In this document: piece after piece, positions 44,228 through 54,137 of the stretch | Layout of the letters: the number at the start of each line of letters is the position of its first letter | Position numbering within the stretch: the first letter of the stretch is position 1 | Source: UBA2589 sp965223235 | GTDB lineage: Bacteria; Gemmatimonadota; Gemmatimonadetes; Longimicrobiales; Gaopeijiaceae | Direction: 5' to 3' | Assembly: GCA_965223235.1 (NCBI GenBank) | Contig: CBDCVV010000007.1 | Location: 434,001 to 498,000 of the forward strand | DNA length: 64,000 nt | The notes under the pieces: model-generated | What the model was told of the DNA's origin: nothing | Seen by the model: only the letters and a program-made list of their open reading frames with translations | Databases searched by the model: none | Position numbers and translations under genes: made by a program

Positions 44228-46797
44228 AGAGGTCGCTCCGAATTGGCTTCGCTGCTCGGCTAGCCGCGCGGGAGACGAGGTCCAGTTGGCGTAAGCTGGG
44301 ACTGACCACCGCGTCCATCGCGCTCGGCGTGGCGGCTCTGGTCTCGATTCACTCGTTTCGCGAAGACTTTGCGCGGTCGATCCAATCCGAGGCAGAGGTC
44401 CTGATGGGGGCCAACGCCCGGCTCAGCAGCGATCGTCCCTTGGAACCCCCCATCGAAGCCATCACGGATTCCCTGAGCTCCGCGGACATCCCGATGGCGC
44501 GGGTCACCACCGTCTCCTCGATGGTTCTCGCGCCCGGCTCCGGCGCGGTGCGTCTCCTTCAGGTACGAGCCCTCGACCCGGGCTACCCGTTCTACGGCAC
44601 CCCTACGACCGCTCCCGAGGGCCTCTGGGGAATCCACCTCGAAGCCGGACAGGCGCTGGTCGACGTCGCGGTTCTTACGCAGCTCGACATCGAGATTGGA
44701 GATACCCTCGTGGTCGGGAGAGACACCCTCGCCATTCGCGGTACCGTCGAGGATCTGCCCACCGATGTGGCCTTCCAAACTGCGATCGGACCCCGCCTGC
44801 ACGTCTCGCACGAGACCCTGGAGCGGGCAGGACTCATCGCTTTCGGCAGCCTGGCCCGGTACGAGGTGTACCTTCGGCTCGTCGAGATCGAGGCAAGGCG
44901 CGCAATCCGTGAGCGGTACGCCGACGTCCTGGAGGCAAACGACACGAATCTCAGCCTCGCCGAGGAACAGGCGCAGTCGATCTCGAACGGGGTACGCTTC
45001 CTAGGGCGCTTCCTCGCCTTGGTCGGGCTCGCCGCGCTCCTACTCGGAGGCGTCGGAGTCGGAAGCGCTATCCACGTCTACATTCGCGAGCGACGGGCCT
45101 CCATCGCCGTGCTGAGGTGCCTCGGGGCGAGCCAAGGAACAGCCTTCCTCGCATACCTCCTTCAAGCCATCACCTTGGGATTCGTTGGAGCAGCGTCCGG
45201 AGTTGTACTCGGCCTGGCACTCCAAGAGGTCATGCCCACCCTCCTACAGAGTGTCCTGCCGGTGGAGATGACGACCCGGCTGTCTCCATGGTCGATCGCG
45301 GCCGGCTTTGGGATTGGAGTTTGGGTCGCGCTCGTCTTCGCCTTGCTACCCCTTCTGCGCGTTCGCGACGTTCCACCGCTCGCGGCTCTGCGCGAGGCAT
45401 ATGAGCCAGCCCGGCGAAGCCGTCTCCCGTACCTTCTGGCTTGGATCATCCTTGCGGGCAGCGTGATTGCCCTCTGCACGCTGGAAGCGCCTGAACCGAG
45501 CATCGGGTTGGCTTTCGCAGCGGGGCTCGGGACGGCCGCGGCAGCGGTCGGCGGCATCGCATGGGGGCTCATGCGCGTGACGAAGCGCTTCTTCCCGCGC
45601 AGTGCCCCTTACACCGTGCGTCAGGGGGTGGCGAACCTCTTCAGACCCCAAAACCAGACGATGGCCGTCACCCTCGCGCTCGGGCTCGGCGCTTTCGTCA
45701 TCGGGACGATCGCGCAGATCGAGTCGAATCTTCGGGAAGACCTCACGGTCTCGGTGTCAGAAGGGCAACCCAATTTACTTCTCTTCGACCTTCAGCTCGA
45801 CCAGATCGAGGGTGTGCGTGAGTTGATCGGGCCCCAGGGCGATCCCGACGCTTCTCCCTTGGTCACCGCGAGGGTGAGTCACATCAACGGGGTCGACGTC
45901 GATCAGCTTCGAGAGCTCACGGACCGAAGTCGTCGACCCGAGGGGTGGGCCGTCCGGCGCGAGTACCGAAACACCTACCGTGCTGAACTGGGTCGAGCGG
46001 AGACGCTGACCCGCGGACGCTGGTGGGACGATACGCCCGGCACTGAGGATGGGACCCGAATCGATATCGGCGATCTGCCGGGACTCTCCCTCGAGGAAGA
46101 TGTCGCTCAGTCGCTACGGGTCGACCTGGGCGACACGATCTCTTGGGATGTGTCTGGTCGGCGGGTCGACGTGGTCGTGACGAGTCTGCGGCGCGTCGAG
46201 TGGAACCGGTTGGAGCCGAACTTCTTCGCGATTTTTGAGCCCGGGATACTCGACGACGCACCTCAGAACGCCCTCATGGTCGCGAGGATTCCGAGTGAAG
46301 AGGAGCGAGCCCGTGTGCAACGCTCGCTCGTGGGAGCATATCCCAATGTTTCGGTACTCGACTTCTCGAGGGTGCAGGAGGCGCTGGAAACGATCTTGAC
46401 CCGAGTCCGCCAGGCCGTGGCCTTCCTGGGAGGGTTCTGTGCGCTGGCTGGACTCGTCGTACTCGCCGGGGCTCTCTCCACATCTCGGAGCCAGCGTGTC
46501 CGGGAGGGCGCACTTCTGAAAACCCTCGGTGCCCGTAGGCACCAGGTCCTCAAGGTCCTCTTTTCGGAATACCTCGTGCTCGGCACCGTGGCGACGGCGG
46601 GGGGGTTGGCACTGGCCGGGATCGCTGCTCGCCTGATGTTGCCCGGGCTCTTTGAGCTGGACTTCACTCTTCGGGTTCAGCCCATGGTGGCGATCTGGTG
46701 CTCGGTCGTGCTCCTGACCGTCCTGACCGGGCTCTTCGGGTCGCGCGACCTCCTTACCCGGCCGCCCCTACCCGTGCTGCGCGAAGCCGCCGAGTAG
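44224..46797 (+). CDS. FtsX-family ABC permease (YbbP-like, two FtsX domains)
   Basis: The protein has 857 residues. The N-terminal helix (about 20-40) is followed by a large periplasmic domain (about 45-250). A block of helices with an FtsX domain follows (LALVGLAALLLGGVGVGSAIHVYI, RRASIAVLRCLGAS). A second periplasmic domain comes next (about 490-720). The C-terminal FtsX domain is VAFLGGFCALAGLVVLAGAL, EGALLKTLGARRHQVLKVL and three helices. The double-FtsX layout is that of YbbP. With the ATPase it forms a MacB-superfamily machine. The TesA-like lipoprotein next door is the likely partner. Confidence 0.92.
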   Translation: MKRSLRIGFAARLAARETRSSWRKLGLTTASIALGVAALVSIHSFREDFARSIQSEAEVLMGANARLSSDRPLEPPIEAITDSLSSADIPMARVTTVSSMVLAPGSGAVRLLQVRALDPGYPFYGTPTTAPEGLWGIHLEAGQALVDVAVLTQLDIEIGDTLVVGRDTLAIRGTVEDLPTDVAFQTAIGPRLHVSHETLERAGLIAFGSLARYEVYLRLVEIEARRAIRERYADVLEANDTNLSLAEEQAQSISNGVRFLGRFLALVGLAALLLGGVGVGSAIHVYIRERRASIAVLRCLGASQGTAFLAYLLQAITLGFVGAASGVVLGLALQEVMPTLLQSVLPVEMTTRLSPWSIAAGFGIGVWVALVFALLPLLRVRDVPPLAALREAYEPARRSRLPYLLAWIILAGSVIALCTLEAPEPSIGLAFAAGLGTAAAAVGGIAWGLMRVTKRFFPRSAPYTVRQGVANLFRPQNQTMAVTLALGLGAFVIGTIAQIESNLREDLTVSVSEGQPNLLLFDLQLDQIEGVRELIGPQGDPDASPLVTARVSHINGVDVDQLRELTDRSRRPEGWAVRREYRNTYRAELGRAETLTRGRWWDDTPGTEDGTRIDIGDLPGLSLEEDVAQSLRVDLGDTISWDVSGRRVDVVVTSLRRVEWNRLEPNFFAIFEPGILDDAPQNALMVARIPSEEERARVQRSLVGAYPNVSVLDFSRVQEALETILTRVRQAVAFLGGFCALAGLVVLAGALSTSRSQRVREGALLKTLGARRHQVLKVLFSEYLVLGTVATAGGLALAGIAARLMLPGLFELDFTLRVQPMVAIWCSVVLLTVLTGLFGSRDLLTRPPLPVLREAAE

Positions 46798-46832
46798 TCC
46801 GCTGTCCGTCGATCGCGGGTGGTCGCCGCCCG

Positions 46833-47240
46833 CTACGACGGCTCCGGCAGCGACCCGGGTGGGAACCGCAGGATGGCGGAGTGGTGACAGCCGTCGCACG
46901 GGAGGTGGTGGGGATCGCTCAAGCGACCCGGCTTGACCGCGAAAGCCTTTCCGCACTTCGGGCAACTTCCCTCGAGCGCTTGCAAAGTGTGCCGTTCGAT
47001 GTAGCGCCGACGCGCTAATGCCGCGCCGGTCAGAAGGGCTCCAATCGGCCACACTGCGTGGGGAGGAAAGATTGCCGCGACCGGCGCGATGACCACGAAC
47101 GCTCCCATGATCCCCGCGGCTCCGCCGACCCTCCATCCCTTGGAACGAGCGAGCACCCACACCTGCACGGGAACCGGATCGAAGCCGAAGAGGGTGGCCT
47201 CGGCGTCGAGTCGAGCGCCTGCCGTAGGCGTGTCAGCCAC
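46833..47240 (-). CDS. Membrane protein with C-terminal zinc ribbon
   Basis: The protein is 135 residues from the GTG at 47240, which overlaps the stop of the upstream aminotransferase gene. The longer reading to 47369 lies inside that gene in another frame. Two helices (about 37-75, VGGAAGIMGAFVVIAPVAAIF and HAVWPIGALLTGAAL) precede a zinc-ribbon CPKCGKAF...LPCDGCHH (about 93-120). The C-terminus ends in prolines. Function is unknown. Translation is coupled to the aminotransferase. Confidence 0.75.
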   Translation of the reverse strand: MADTPTAGARLDAEATLFGFDPVPVQVWVLARSKGWRVGGAAGIMGAFVVIAPVAAIFPPHAVWPIGALLTGAALARRRYIERHTLQALEGSCPKCGKAFAVKPGRLSDPHHLPCDGCHHSAILRFPPGSLPEPS

Positions 47241-48435
47241 GCTGCGCGAAGGCCTGGAGCCGTTCGCCGGCTTCCTTGAGCGTGTCCATCTGCTTACAGA
47301 AGACGAAGCGGGCAAGTGAGTGGCCTCTCGACGCCACGCTGAAGAAGGACCCTCCCGGTACGGGCGCAACTCCGGCTTCCGAGGTTAGCCGTTTGCCAAA
47401 CGTCATCGAGTCTTCATCGCTGAGCGCGCTGAAGTCTGCCAGTACGTAGTACGCTCCCTCGGGCATACGGCAGTCGAATCCGGCCGACTGGAGCGCACTG
47501 ACCAGAACCTCGCCCCGGGCCTTATACCCGTCGACCATATCCGAGTAGTACTCCGGTCCGAGCTGTCGCAACCCGACCGCGCACGCTTCCTGGAGCGGGG
47601 CGGGGGCCCCGACGGTCAAGAAGTCGTGCACCTTTCGGATCGCGTTGGAGAGGGCGGGCGGCGAAATAATGGTCCCGACGCGCCAACCCGTGACACTGAA
47701 CGTCTTGGAAAGGCCCGATATGATCACGGTGCGGTCGCGCATCCCAGGGAAAGTCGCGAGTGGGATGTGCTCGCCCTCGTAGTAAATGTGCTCGTAGATC
47801 TCGTCAGTGATGGCGATGATGTCGTGTTCGATGCAGATGTCCGCCACCGCCTGCAGCTCGTCCTGATCGAATACCCGCCCGGTCGGGTTGTTCGGCGTGT
47901 TGAGCACGATGGCCCGAGTCTTCGAAGTCACCACCTCGTCCAGCATCGCTTTCTCGAGCCGATACTCCGGCGCCTCCAACGTGACGAAGACAGGCTTGGC
48001 TTGGCACAGGATGGCGTCGGGGCCGTAGTTCTCGTAGAAGGGCTCGAAGACGATCACCTCTTCACCCGGGTCGACGAGCGCGAGCATTACGGAAGCCATC
48101 GCTTCCGTGCCGCCGCACGTCACCGTGATCTCCCGTTCCGTGTCGACGTCGAGGCCATAGTGCTCTCCGTACTTCTCGGCCAACGCGTGGCGAAGGTTGG
48201 GTGCTCCCCACGTGATCGCGTACTGGTTTATGTCGGCCTGGACCGCATCGCACGCCGCGTCTTTAAGCAGCTGCGGGGCGGGGAAGTCAGGAAACCCCTG
48301 GGCCAGATTCACGGCGTCGTGCTCTCGCGCGACTCGGGTCATCTCGCGAATCACCGACTCGGTGAACGAGTGCGTGCGACGAGCGGTGCGCTTCAATGGG
48401 TGCGTCATGGACGGAGCGTGGAGATAGATCGACAC
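47233..48435 (-). CDS. Class I/II aminotransferase
   Basis: The protein has 400 residues; an internal ATG at 48408 is an equally good start. PLP-binding features are NLAQGFPDFPAP, TCGGTEAMASVML, IVLNTPNNPTGRVF, ITDEIYEHI, the Schiff-base lysine in SGLSKTFSVTGWRVG, and the carboxylate-binding Arg in the last third (LARFVFCKQ). The pattern DFPAP plus YENY is close to the methionine/kynurenine aminotransferase group (YbdL-like). The specific amino acid is uncertain. Other amino-acid catabolic genes are in the window. Confidence 0.93.
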   Translation of the reverse strand: MSIYLHAPSMTHPLKRTARRTHSFTESVIREMTRVAREHDAVNLAQGFPDFPAPQLLKDAACDAVQADINQYAITWGAPNLRHALAEKYGEHYGLDVDTEREITVTCGGTEAMASVMLALVDPGEEVIVFEPFYENYGPDAILCQAKPVFVTLEAPEYRLEKAMLDEVVTSKTRAIVLNTPNNPTGRVFDQDELQAVADICIEHDIIAITDEIYEHIYYEGEHIPLATFPGMRDRTVIISGLSKTFSVTGWRVGTIISPPALSNAIRKVHDFLTVGAPAPLQEACAVGLRQLGPEYYSDMVDGYKARGEVLVSALQSAGFDCRMPEGAYYVLADFSALSDEDSMTFGKRLTSEAGVAPVPGGSFFSVASRGHSLARFVFCKQMDTLKEAGERLQAFAQRG

Positions 48436-48562
48436 GGCGCGCCATCATGTGCGGACCGCCGAGCAGGGGCAACCGTTCGCCTACGGGCGACACGTGGGGC
48501 GTTGGCCAGCGCGCACCGGCTCGGTACGATTCTACGCTACTCGCACCGTCGCAGAGGCGCCC

Positions 48563-49174
48563 TTGGATTCACCGACGCACGTTCGGACCTCCGCACTCTC
48601 CTTCGCGCTCGTCCTGAGCTTTGCCGGGGCGTTAGGGTCACCCGCTGCGGCCCAAGACCCGGCCCTCGTGGTGGAAGTCGATGCGGGCGCCGCGATGCCC
48701 ACTGGCGCCCTTGCGGCCGAGACACTACCCGTCGCGAACGCGGAACGGGCCGCGAGCTTCGGGCTACGCTTCGTCCTTTCCGGGTCGAGTTGGCGGCGCT
48801 ACTACCTCGGCTTCGATCAACACCGCTTCTCGTGTGTCGCGGCCGGGTGCACCGACGGGGATCCGATCGTGGCGACGGGGTTCGGCCTCGGTCTCCGCGT
48901 GGTGCCGCTGAGGGGCCGCGAAGTCCAGCCGTGGCTCCAGGCCGGAGTCATGACCGCTACGGTGGAGACCGGCTCGCTGCCAGGTGAGGGCGGAGGGGTG
49001 TCCGACCTGGGAGTCGGCACCTCACTCGGCGTCGGGGTTACCGTGCCCGCCCTTCGTCCCATCTCCGTCACGCCCTCGGCCGTGTACTCCCGGGTCGACG
49101 CGACACTCCCGAGTGGCGAGCCACTCGCGCTTCGTTTCGTGGCCCTCCGGCTCGCTGTGACCCTCTCATTTTGA
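48563..49174 (+). CDS. Exported outer-membrane-type beta protein
   Basis: The protein is 203 residues from a TTG at 48563, with GAGG 5 bases upstream. The signal peptide ends SPAAAQ. The longer frame from 48449 would give an implausible N-terminus. The mature part is Gly-rich and alternating (FGLGLRVVPLRG, LGVGTSLGVGVTVPAL), and the protein ends in strand-Phe (LRLAVTLSF), the C-terminal signature of outer-membrane barrels. A cysteine pair (FSCVAAGCTD) lies in a loop. It is divergent from the aminotransferase and precedes the BNR protein. Confidence 0.78.
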   Translation: MDSPTHVRTSALSFALVLSFAGALGSPAAAQDPALVVEVDAGAAMPTGALAAETLPVANAERAASFGLRFVLSGSSWRRYYLGFDQHRFSCVAAGCTDGDPIVATGFGLGLRVVPLRGREVQPWLQAGVMTATVETGSLPGEGGGVSDLGVGTSLGVGVTVPALRPISVTPSAVYSRVDATLPSGEPLALRFVALRLAVTLSF

Positions 49175-49244
49175 GCGGCCCTTGGATCACCCGACCGGCC
49201 GCCGAGCCCCTTCCACACTCACCTGTAATCTCTCAGGAGTCCTG

Positions 49245-52200
49245 ATGAAGCCCCTTACCGGCCGGGCATTTGTCGCCCTGATCGCCGCCGGCCTCTGGCT
49301 CCCGGTCGGAGCGCACGCCCAAAGCCACTCCGCTCCTTTCGCCGAGCTTCGCGGACGCGAGATCGGGCCGGCCGGAATGAGTGGTAGGGTGTCCGACGTC
49401 GAGGTCGTTCTCTCGGATCGGACCATCGTCTATGTCGGGGCCGCGACCGGGGGTGTGTTCAAGTCGACGGACGGCGGAATCACATGGACCCCAATCTTCG
49501 ATGATCAGGACGCCCTCGGGATCGGGCACATCGCGGTTTTCCAGCCAAATCCCGACATCGTGTGGGTAGGGACGGGGGAGGGGAATCCACGGAACTCCGC
49601 AGGTGTGGGACGAGGGCTGTACAAGTCCTTGGATGGCGGTGCGACGTGGGCTCACATGGGCTTCGGAGCTTCGGAAAGGATCCACCGCGTCCTGACCCAC
49701 CCCACCGACCCGGACATCGTCTACGTCGGCGTCATGGGACCGGCCTGGTCCGATGGTGATGAGCGTGGCGTCTACCGGACGCGTGACGGAGGGCTGAGTT
49801 GGGAGCGGGTGTTGTGGCGCAATGAACGGACCGGTGTCGGGGACCTGGTGATGGACCCGTCGAACCCCGACAAACTCATTGCCGCGATGTGGGAGTTTCG
49901 TAGAGATCCGTGGTTTCTCACCTCCGGAGGGCCAGGCTCGGGGCTCTTCGTCACGCACGACGGCGGCGACTCGTGGGAGGAGCTATCCGCGTCCAACGGG
50001 CTCCCGCCGGGCGTGCTCGGTCGGTCCGGGGTGGCCTTCGCTCCATCGAACCCCGATGTCGTGTACGCACTCGTCGAGGCTGAACGGTCGGCGCTGATCC
50101 GATCCGACGACGGCGGCCGGAGTTGGCGTACGATCAACGACTCCGACGGGATCGCTCCCAGGCCCTTCTACTACGCCGACATCCGCGTCGACCCGAAGAA
50201 CGAGAATCGCATCTACTCGCTGCACAGCTCGGTCCAAGTCAGCGAAGACCAGGGGCGCTCGTGGGAGACCGTGGTCCCGAGCGCGATCATCCACGGTGAC
50301 ATCCACGAGCTCTGGATCGATCCCGACGACCCGAGGTCGATGATCTTGGGCGAGGACGGCGGGATCGCCTTCACCTACGATCGAGGGGAGAATTGGCGCT
50401 TCGTAGAGAACCTCGCCCTAGCGCAGTTTTATCACATCGATCTGGACGACGCGGTTCCCTTCAATGTCTACGGCGGCCTCCAGGACAATGGCTCGTGGTT
50501 CGGCCCGTCGACCGTATGGGAGAACAAGGGCATACTGAACGCCCACTGGACTCGAGTCGGGAGTGGCGATGGATTCTCCGTCATGCCGGATCGGTCAAAC
50601 CCGGATCACTTCGGGTACTCGATGTCTCAGGGCGGAAACCTCCAGCACTTCGACAAACGCACCGGTGCGCGGCGCAGCATCCGGCCCGTGCATCCCGCCG
50701 GGACGCAGCTCCGCTTCAACTGGAACGCTGGCCTCACCTGGGATCCGCATGAGAACGGCACGATCTACCTGGGATCTCAGTTCGTTCACAAGAGCACGGA
50801 CCAGGGACGGAGCTGGGAGATCATCTCCCCGGACCTGACCACTGACGACGCGGCCAAACAGGGAGCGTACGAGAGTGGTGGTCTGACGTACGACGCCTCG
50901 GGTGCAGAGATGCACACGACGATCCTCTCGATCGCCGTGAGTCACCTCAACGCCGGGGAAATCTGGGTCGGGACGGATGACGGGAACGTCCAGCTCACCC
51001 GCGACGGGGGACGCAGCTGGACGAACCTGCGCGAGAACGTCCCAGGGCTCCCGGAAGGCATCTGGATTCCCGACGTGCAGCCGTCGAAGCACGTCTCGGG
51101 CCGCGCCTACCTGGTAGCCGAGGACCATAGGCGCGGAGAGTGGGCCCCGATGGTTTGGGTTACAGAAGACTTCGGCGAGAGTTGGCGCTCGATCGCCTCG
51201 GACGAGATCGGCGGCTTCGTGCACGCGATCGAAGAAGACCCCGCCGAGGCGAATCTGCTCTTCGTCGGTACCGAGTTCGGCTTGTGGGCTTCGCTCGATC
51301 GGGGAACGTCGTGGCTCCCCTTCGAGGGAGCCGTACCTGCAGTCCCCATCCGCGACCTGCAAGTCCACCGCCGAGACGGCGATCTGGTCCTAGGCACACA
51401 TGGGCGAGCCATCATCATTGTAGACGACGTGCGGCCGCTCCGTGAGCTCGCGTCGGATCCCGGCATTCATTCGAAGCCACTCCACGCCTTCAGCCCACCC
51501 CCCGCGATCCGCGCACAGGTGGCCGAAGCGATCGGGTACCGCTCTACCGGTATGGCCATGCAACAGGGCGAAACCCGCCCGGTCGGCGCCCTCTTGAGCT
51601 GGTGGAGTGACGACGCCCGAAGCGTCACCCTGACCGTGCGCAATGATGAAAACGTCGTGGTGTGGTCCCGCGCCGCCTCCGGAGCCGGAATCCAGCGGGT
51701 CGCCTGGAACCTCCGTCCCGGTGGAGACGCGGACGAGGAGCACCCCAGATCGCTCATGGTTGCCCCGGGCCGGTACACCTTCGAGGTGTCAGCGGAGGAC
51801 CAAAGCAGCACGACCGACTTCGAGGTCCTCCCCGATCCCCGAAACCCGATCTCACTGGCCGATCACGCCTTGCTTGTCTCGGCGTTCAACGAGATGAAGG
51901 AGATCGGGGATGCCGCCGCACGAGCGCGCTCGCAGCTCGAGGGGGTGCTCTCGGGGCTCGAGACGGTGCTCACGACGCTGGGCGATGATCCGGAACTCCG
52001 TGCAGACGGACTCGAGCTGCGTGACTCTGCTCGGGGGTTACTCGAAGCGCACTTTACCGGGCCCGAATGCCAAGGGAACTGCCGTGGGATTCGAACGAAC
52101 CAGATCGTTCAGGCGCCGATGGGGAGAATCGCCCTGGATATCGGTGGCCCGTCTGCAAACACGAGACTGATGATCGACCAAGCCCGGACGGCGGCTGACG

Positions 52201-52301
52201 AGATCGCCCGCGACGTCGCGCGACTTATGGGCGGCGCGGTCGCGGAGTATCGGGCGGCACTGATCGCCGCGGGTTACACACCCTTGGGAGGTACGCGATG
52301 A
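49245..52301 (+). CDS. Exported BNR/sortilin-like beta-propeller protein
   Basis: The protein is 1018 residues from the ATG at 49245, with AGGAG 5 bases upstream. A signal peptide (ending AHAQ) is followed by at least ten BNR/Asp-box units of the form S-x-D-x-G-x-(S/T)-W (STDGGITW, SLDGGATW, TRDGGLSW, THDGGDSW, SDDGGRSW, STDQGRSW, TEDFGESW). They make one or two large propellers. The C-terminal 200 residues add a beta domain (YTFEVSAEDQSST) and a helical end with a Cys pair (GPECQGNCRG). The family (VPS10/Ycf48-like) mostly binds proteins or glycans. It is coupled to the M55 peptidase by ATGA. Confidence 0.88.
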   Translation: MKPLTGRAFVALIAAGLWLPVGAHAQSHSAPFAELRGREIGPAGMSGRVSDVEVVLSDRTIVYVGAATGGVFKSTDGGITWTPIFDDQDALGIGHIAVFQPNPDIVWVGTGEGNPRNSAGVGRGLYKSLDGGATWAHMGFGASERIHRVLTHPTDPDIVYVGVMGPAWSDGDERGVYRTRDGGLSWERVLWRNERTGVGDLVMDPSNPDKLIAAMWEFRRDPWFLTSGGPGSGLFVTHDGGDSWEELSASNGLPPGVLGRSGVAFAPSNPDVVYALVEAERSALIRSDDGGRSWRTINDSDGIAPRPFYYADIRVDPKNENRIYSLHSSVQVSEDQGRSWETVVPSAIIHGDIHELWIDPDDPRSMILGEDGGIAFTYDRGENWRFVENLALAQFYHIDLDDAVPFNVYGGLQDNGSWFGPSTVWENKGILNAHWTRVGSGDGFSVMPDRSNPDHFGYSMSQGGNLQHFDKRTGARRSIRPVHPAGTQLRFNWNAGLTWDPHENGTIYLGSQFVHKSTDQGRSWEIISPDLTTDDAAKQGAYESGGLTYDASGAEMHTTILSIAVSHLNAGEIWVGTDDGNVQLTRDGGRSWTNLRENVPGLPEGIWIPDVQPSKHVSGRAYLVAEDHRRGEWAPMVWVTEDFGESWRSIASDEIGGFVHAIEEDPAEANLLFVGTEFGLWASLDRGTSWLPFEGAVPAVPIRDLQVHRRDGDLVLGTHGRAIIIVDDVRPLRELASDPGIHSKPLHAFSPPPAIRAQVAEAIGYRSTGMAMQQGETRPVGALLSWWSDDARSVTLTVRNDENVVVWSRAASGAGIQRVAWNLRPGGDADEEHPRSLMVAPGRYTFEVSAEDQSSTTDFEVLPDPRNPISLADHALLVSAFNEMKEIGDAAARARSQLEGVLSGLETVLTTLGDDPELRADGLELRDSARGLLEAHFTGPECQGNCRGIRTNQIVQAPMGRIALDIGGPSANTRLMIDQARTAADEIARDVARLMGGAVAEYRAALIAAGYTPLGGTR

Positions 52302-53218
52302 AGTCCGGTCGGATGCGCACACTCTGCCGGCAACAAATTGTCCTTGGCGTCACGGTGCTCGCCCTGGGGTGGGCTGCACCCATCGCCGCTCAAGACGGGC
52401 CCAAGATCTTCATCTCCGTCGACATGGAGGGCATCGGCGGGGTCGGGACGGGAGCCATGGCGTCCAACGGTGGGAAGGACTATGGCACGGCGCGCCAACT
52501 CCTTACCGACGAGGTGAATACCGTGGTTCGCGCCATCTTCGCCTCGGCGCCGTCCGCCGAGATCCTCGTCAACGATTCACACGGGGATCACCAGAACGCG
52601 CTTCACACACAACTCGACCCTCGGGTGACGTACATCCAGGGGAGCATCAAGCCCCTCGGAATGGTGCAGGGGCTCGACGCGTCGTTCGACGGGGTCGTCT
52701 TCCTCGGCTACCACGCCATGGCTGGCGATCCGGACGGCTTCTTGGCCCATACCGGGAGCGGATCCGTGAAAGGGCTCTGGCTCAACGGTGTCGAGGTAGG
52801 CGAGGGGGGGATGAACGCGGCCTTCGCCGGTTCGTTGGGCGTTCCAGTGATCCTGGCGGCCGGCGACTCGGCCGCCACAGCCGAGCTCTCGGAGCTGCTC
52901 GGGACCGAGACGGTCACGACCAAGACCGCCGAGACCCCGGCCTCGGCGCGCTTGATTCATCCGGAGCGAGTCCATGACTTGCTTGCCGCTGGCACCACGA
53001 CGGCGCTGGGGAGGCTCGCGACGGGTGGGTACCAGGCGTGGGACCCAGGGAATCCGGTCGAGATTCGCATGCGCTTCGCCTCGACGACGCATGTCGACAT
53101 CTTGATGTCGATCCCTGGGGTCACAAAGGTCGACGGCTTCACCGTGATGTACACTGCGACGGACGCCGACCAAGCTTACCGACTCATCCGCCTCATGTAC
53201 CGCTTCGTGCAGAGCTAA
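52298..53218 (+). CDS. M55 family D-aminopeptidase, exported
   Basis: The protein has 306 residues. A signal peptide (about 1-32, ending IAAQ) is unusual for DppA-like enzymes, which are often cytoplasmic. Zinc ligands are in FISVDMEGIGGV (Asp-x-Glu), VNDSHGDHQNAL (His) and VFLGYHAMAG (His). M55 enzymes remove N-terminal D-amino acids or small residues from peptides. The ATGA link to the BNR protein and the following proline dehydrogenase and transporters suggest use of peptide nutrients. Confidence 0.9.
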   Translation: MKSGRMRTLCRQQIVLGVTVLALGWAAPIAAQDGPKIFISVDMEGIGGVGTGAMASNGGKDYGTARQLLTDEVNTVVRAIFASAPSAEILVNDSHGDHQNALHTQLDPRVTYIQGSIKPLGMVQGLDASFDGVVFLGYHAMAGDPDGFLAHTGSGSVKGLWLNGVEVGEGGMNAAFAGSLGVPVILAAGDSAATAELSELLGTETVTTKTAETPASARLIHPERVHDLLAAGTTTALGRLATGGYQAWDPGNPVEIRMRFASTTHVDILMSIPGVTKVDGFTVMYTATDADQAYRLIRLMYRFVQS

Positions 53219-53222
53219 GACC

Positions 53223-54137
53223 GTGCTGAGAGACGCACTCCTCTGGGCCTCGACCAATCCGTTCCTCGCGGAGACGCTGCCGACGTACGGTTTCTTCCAG
53301 CGCGCGACCCGCCGTTTCATGCCCGGCGAGAATCTCTCGGACGCGTTACGGGAAGCAGGCCCGCTAGCCGAAGATGGAATCGCTGCTACCGTCACCCTCC
53401 TCGGAGAGAACCTCACCGAGTTGAGTGAGGCTGACGGCGTGATGGAGCACTACCTCGGAGCACTCCAGAAGATCGCCGAGACGGGCCTCGACGCCGAGGT
53501 CAGCGTAAAGCCGACTCAGCTAGGACTCGACTTCGGAGTCGACGAGGCCACCGAGCGGATTCTCCGCATCGTGCAGGCAACGGACACCCTCGTCTGGATC
53601 GACATGGAGTCGTCAGCGTACGTCGACAGGACGCTGGAGGTCTACCGCAACCTCAAGACGGTCCGTGCCAACGTCGGCCTCTGCCTCCAATCTTACCTCA
53701 AACGCACAGAGGCGGACCTCAAGGATCTTCTCCCGATCGATCCGTCCATCCGTTTGGTGAAGGGTGCGTACAACGAGGCCGCCGACGTGGCCTTCCCATC
53801 CAAGGCGGACGTCGACCGCAACTTCGTGAAGCTCACGCAGGCGCTCCTACGTGCACGACTCGGAGGAGGCGAGGGGCGGCCGGTGCTCGGCACACACGAC
53901 CCGACCATGATCAACGAAGCCAATCGCATCGCCTTCGAACTCGGGGTACCGAAGGCCGAGTATGAGATTGCGATGCTGTACGGGATCCAGCGCGAGGAGC
54001 AGCGACGCTTGGCGCGGACCGGTCACCAGGTACGTGTACTTGTGAGCTACGGCTCGGCATGGTTCCCGTGGTATATGCGGCGGCTCGCGGAGCGCCCGGC
54101 GAACCTTTGGTTCGTCATGAAGCAGTTCGTCGGGTAG
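53223..54137 (+). CDS. Proline dehydrogenase (FAD)
   Basis: The protein has 304 residues with a GTG start 5 bases after the peptidase stop. It oxidises proline to pyrroline-5-carboxylate, passing electrons to quinone. Family blocks are VSVKPTQLGLDFG, WIDMESSAYVDRTLE, LCLQSYLKRTEADL, RLVKGAYNE and GTHDP. The substrate-binding C-terminal Arg pair is in YMRRLAERPANLWF. It is the short monofunctional form. No P5C dehydrogenase is in the window. Confidence 0.95.
   Translation: MLRDALLWASTNPFLAETLPTYGFFQRATRRFMPGENLSDALREAGPLAEDGIAATVTLLGENLTELSEADGVMEHYLGALQKIAETGLDAEVSVKPTQLGLDFGVDEATERILRIVQATDTLVWIDMESSAYVDRTLEVYRNLKTVRANVGLCLQSYLKRTEADLKDLLPIDPSIRLVKGAYNEAADVAFPSKADVDRNFVKLTQALLRARLGGGEGRPVLGTHDPTMINEANRIAFELGVPKAEYEIAMLYGIQREEQRRLARTGHQVRVLVSYGSAWFPWYMRRLAERPANLWFVMKQFVG

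Noticed and set aside
47626..48987. 453-codon plus-strand open frame across the aminotransferase gene
   Set aside because: It crosses from antisense of a clear PLP enzyme into another gene's region in a different frame, and its translation is Arg/His-rich and low in hydrophobic residues.
52080..52110. tRNA-like GGATTCGAAC string
   Set aside because: It lies within the BNR-protein coding sequence, without a matching acceptor stem or anticodon arm.
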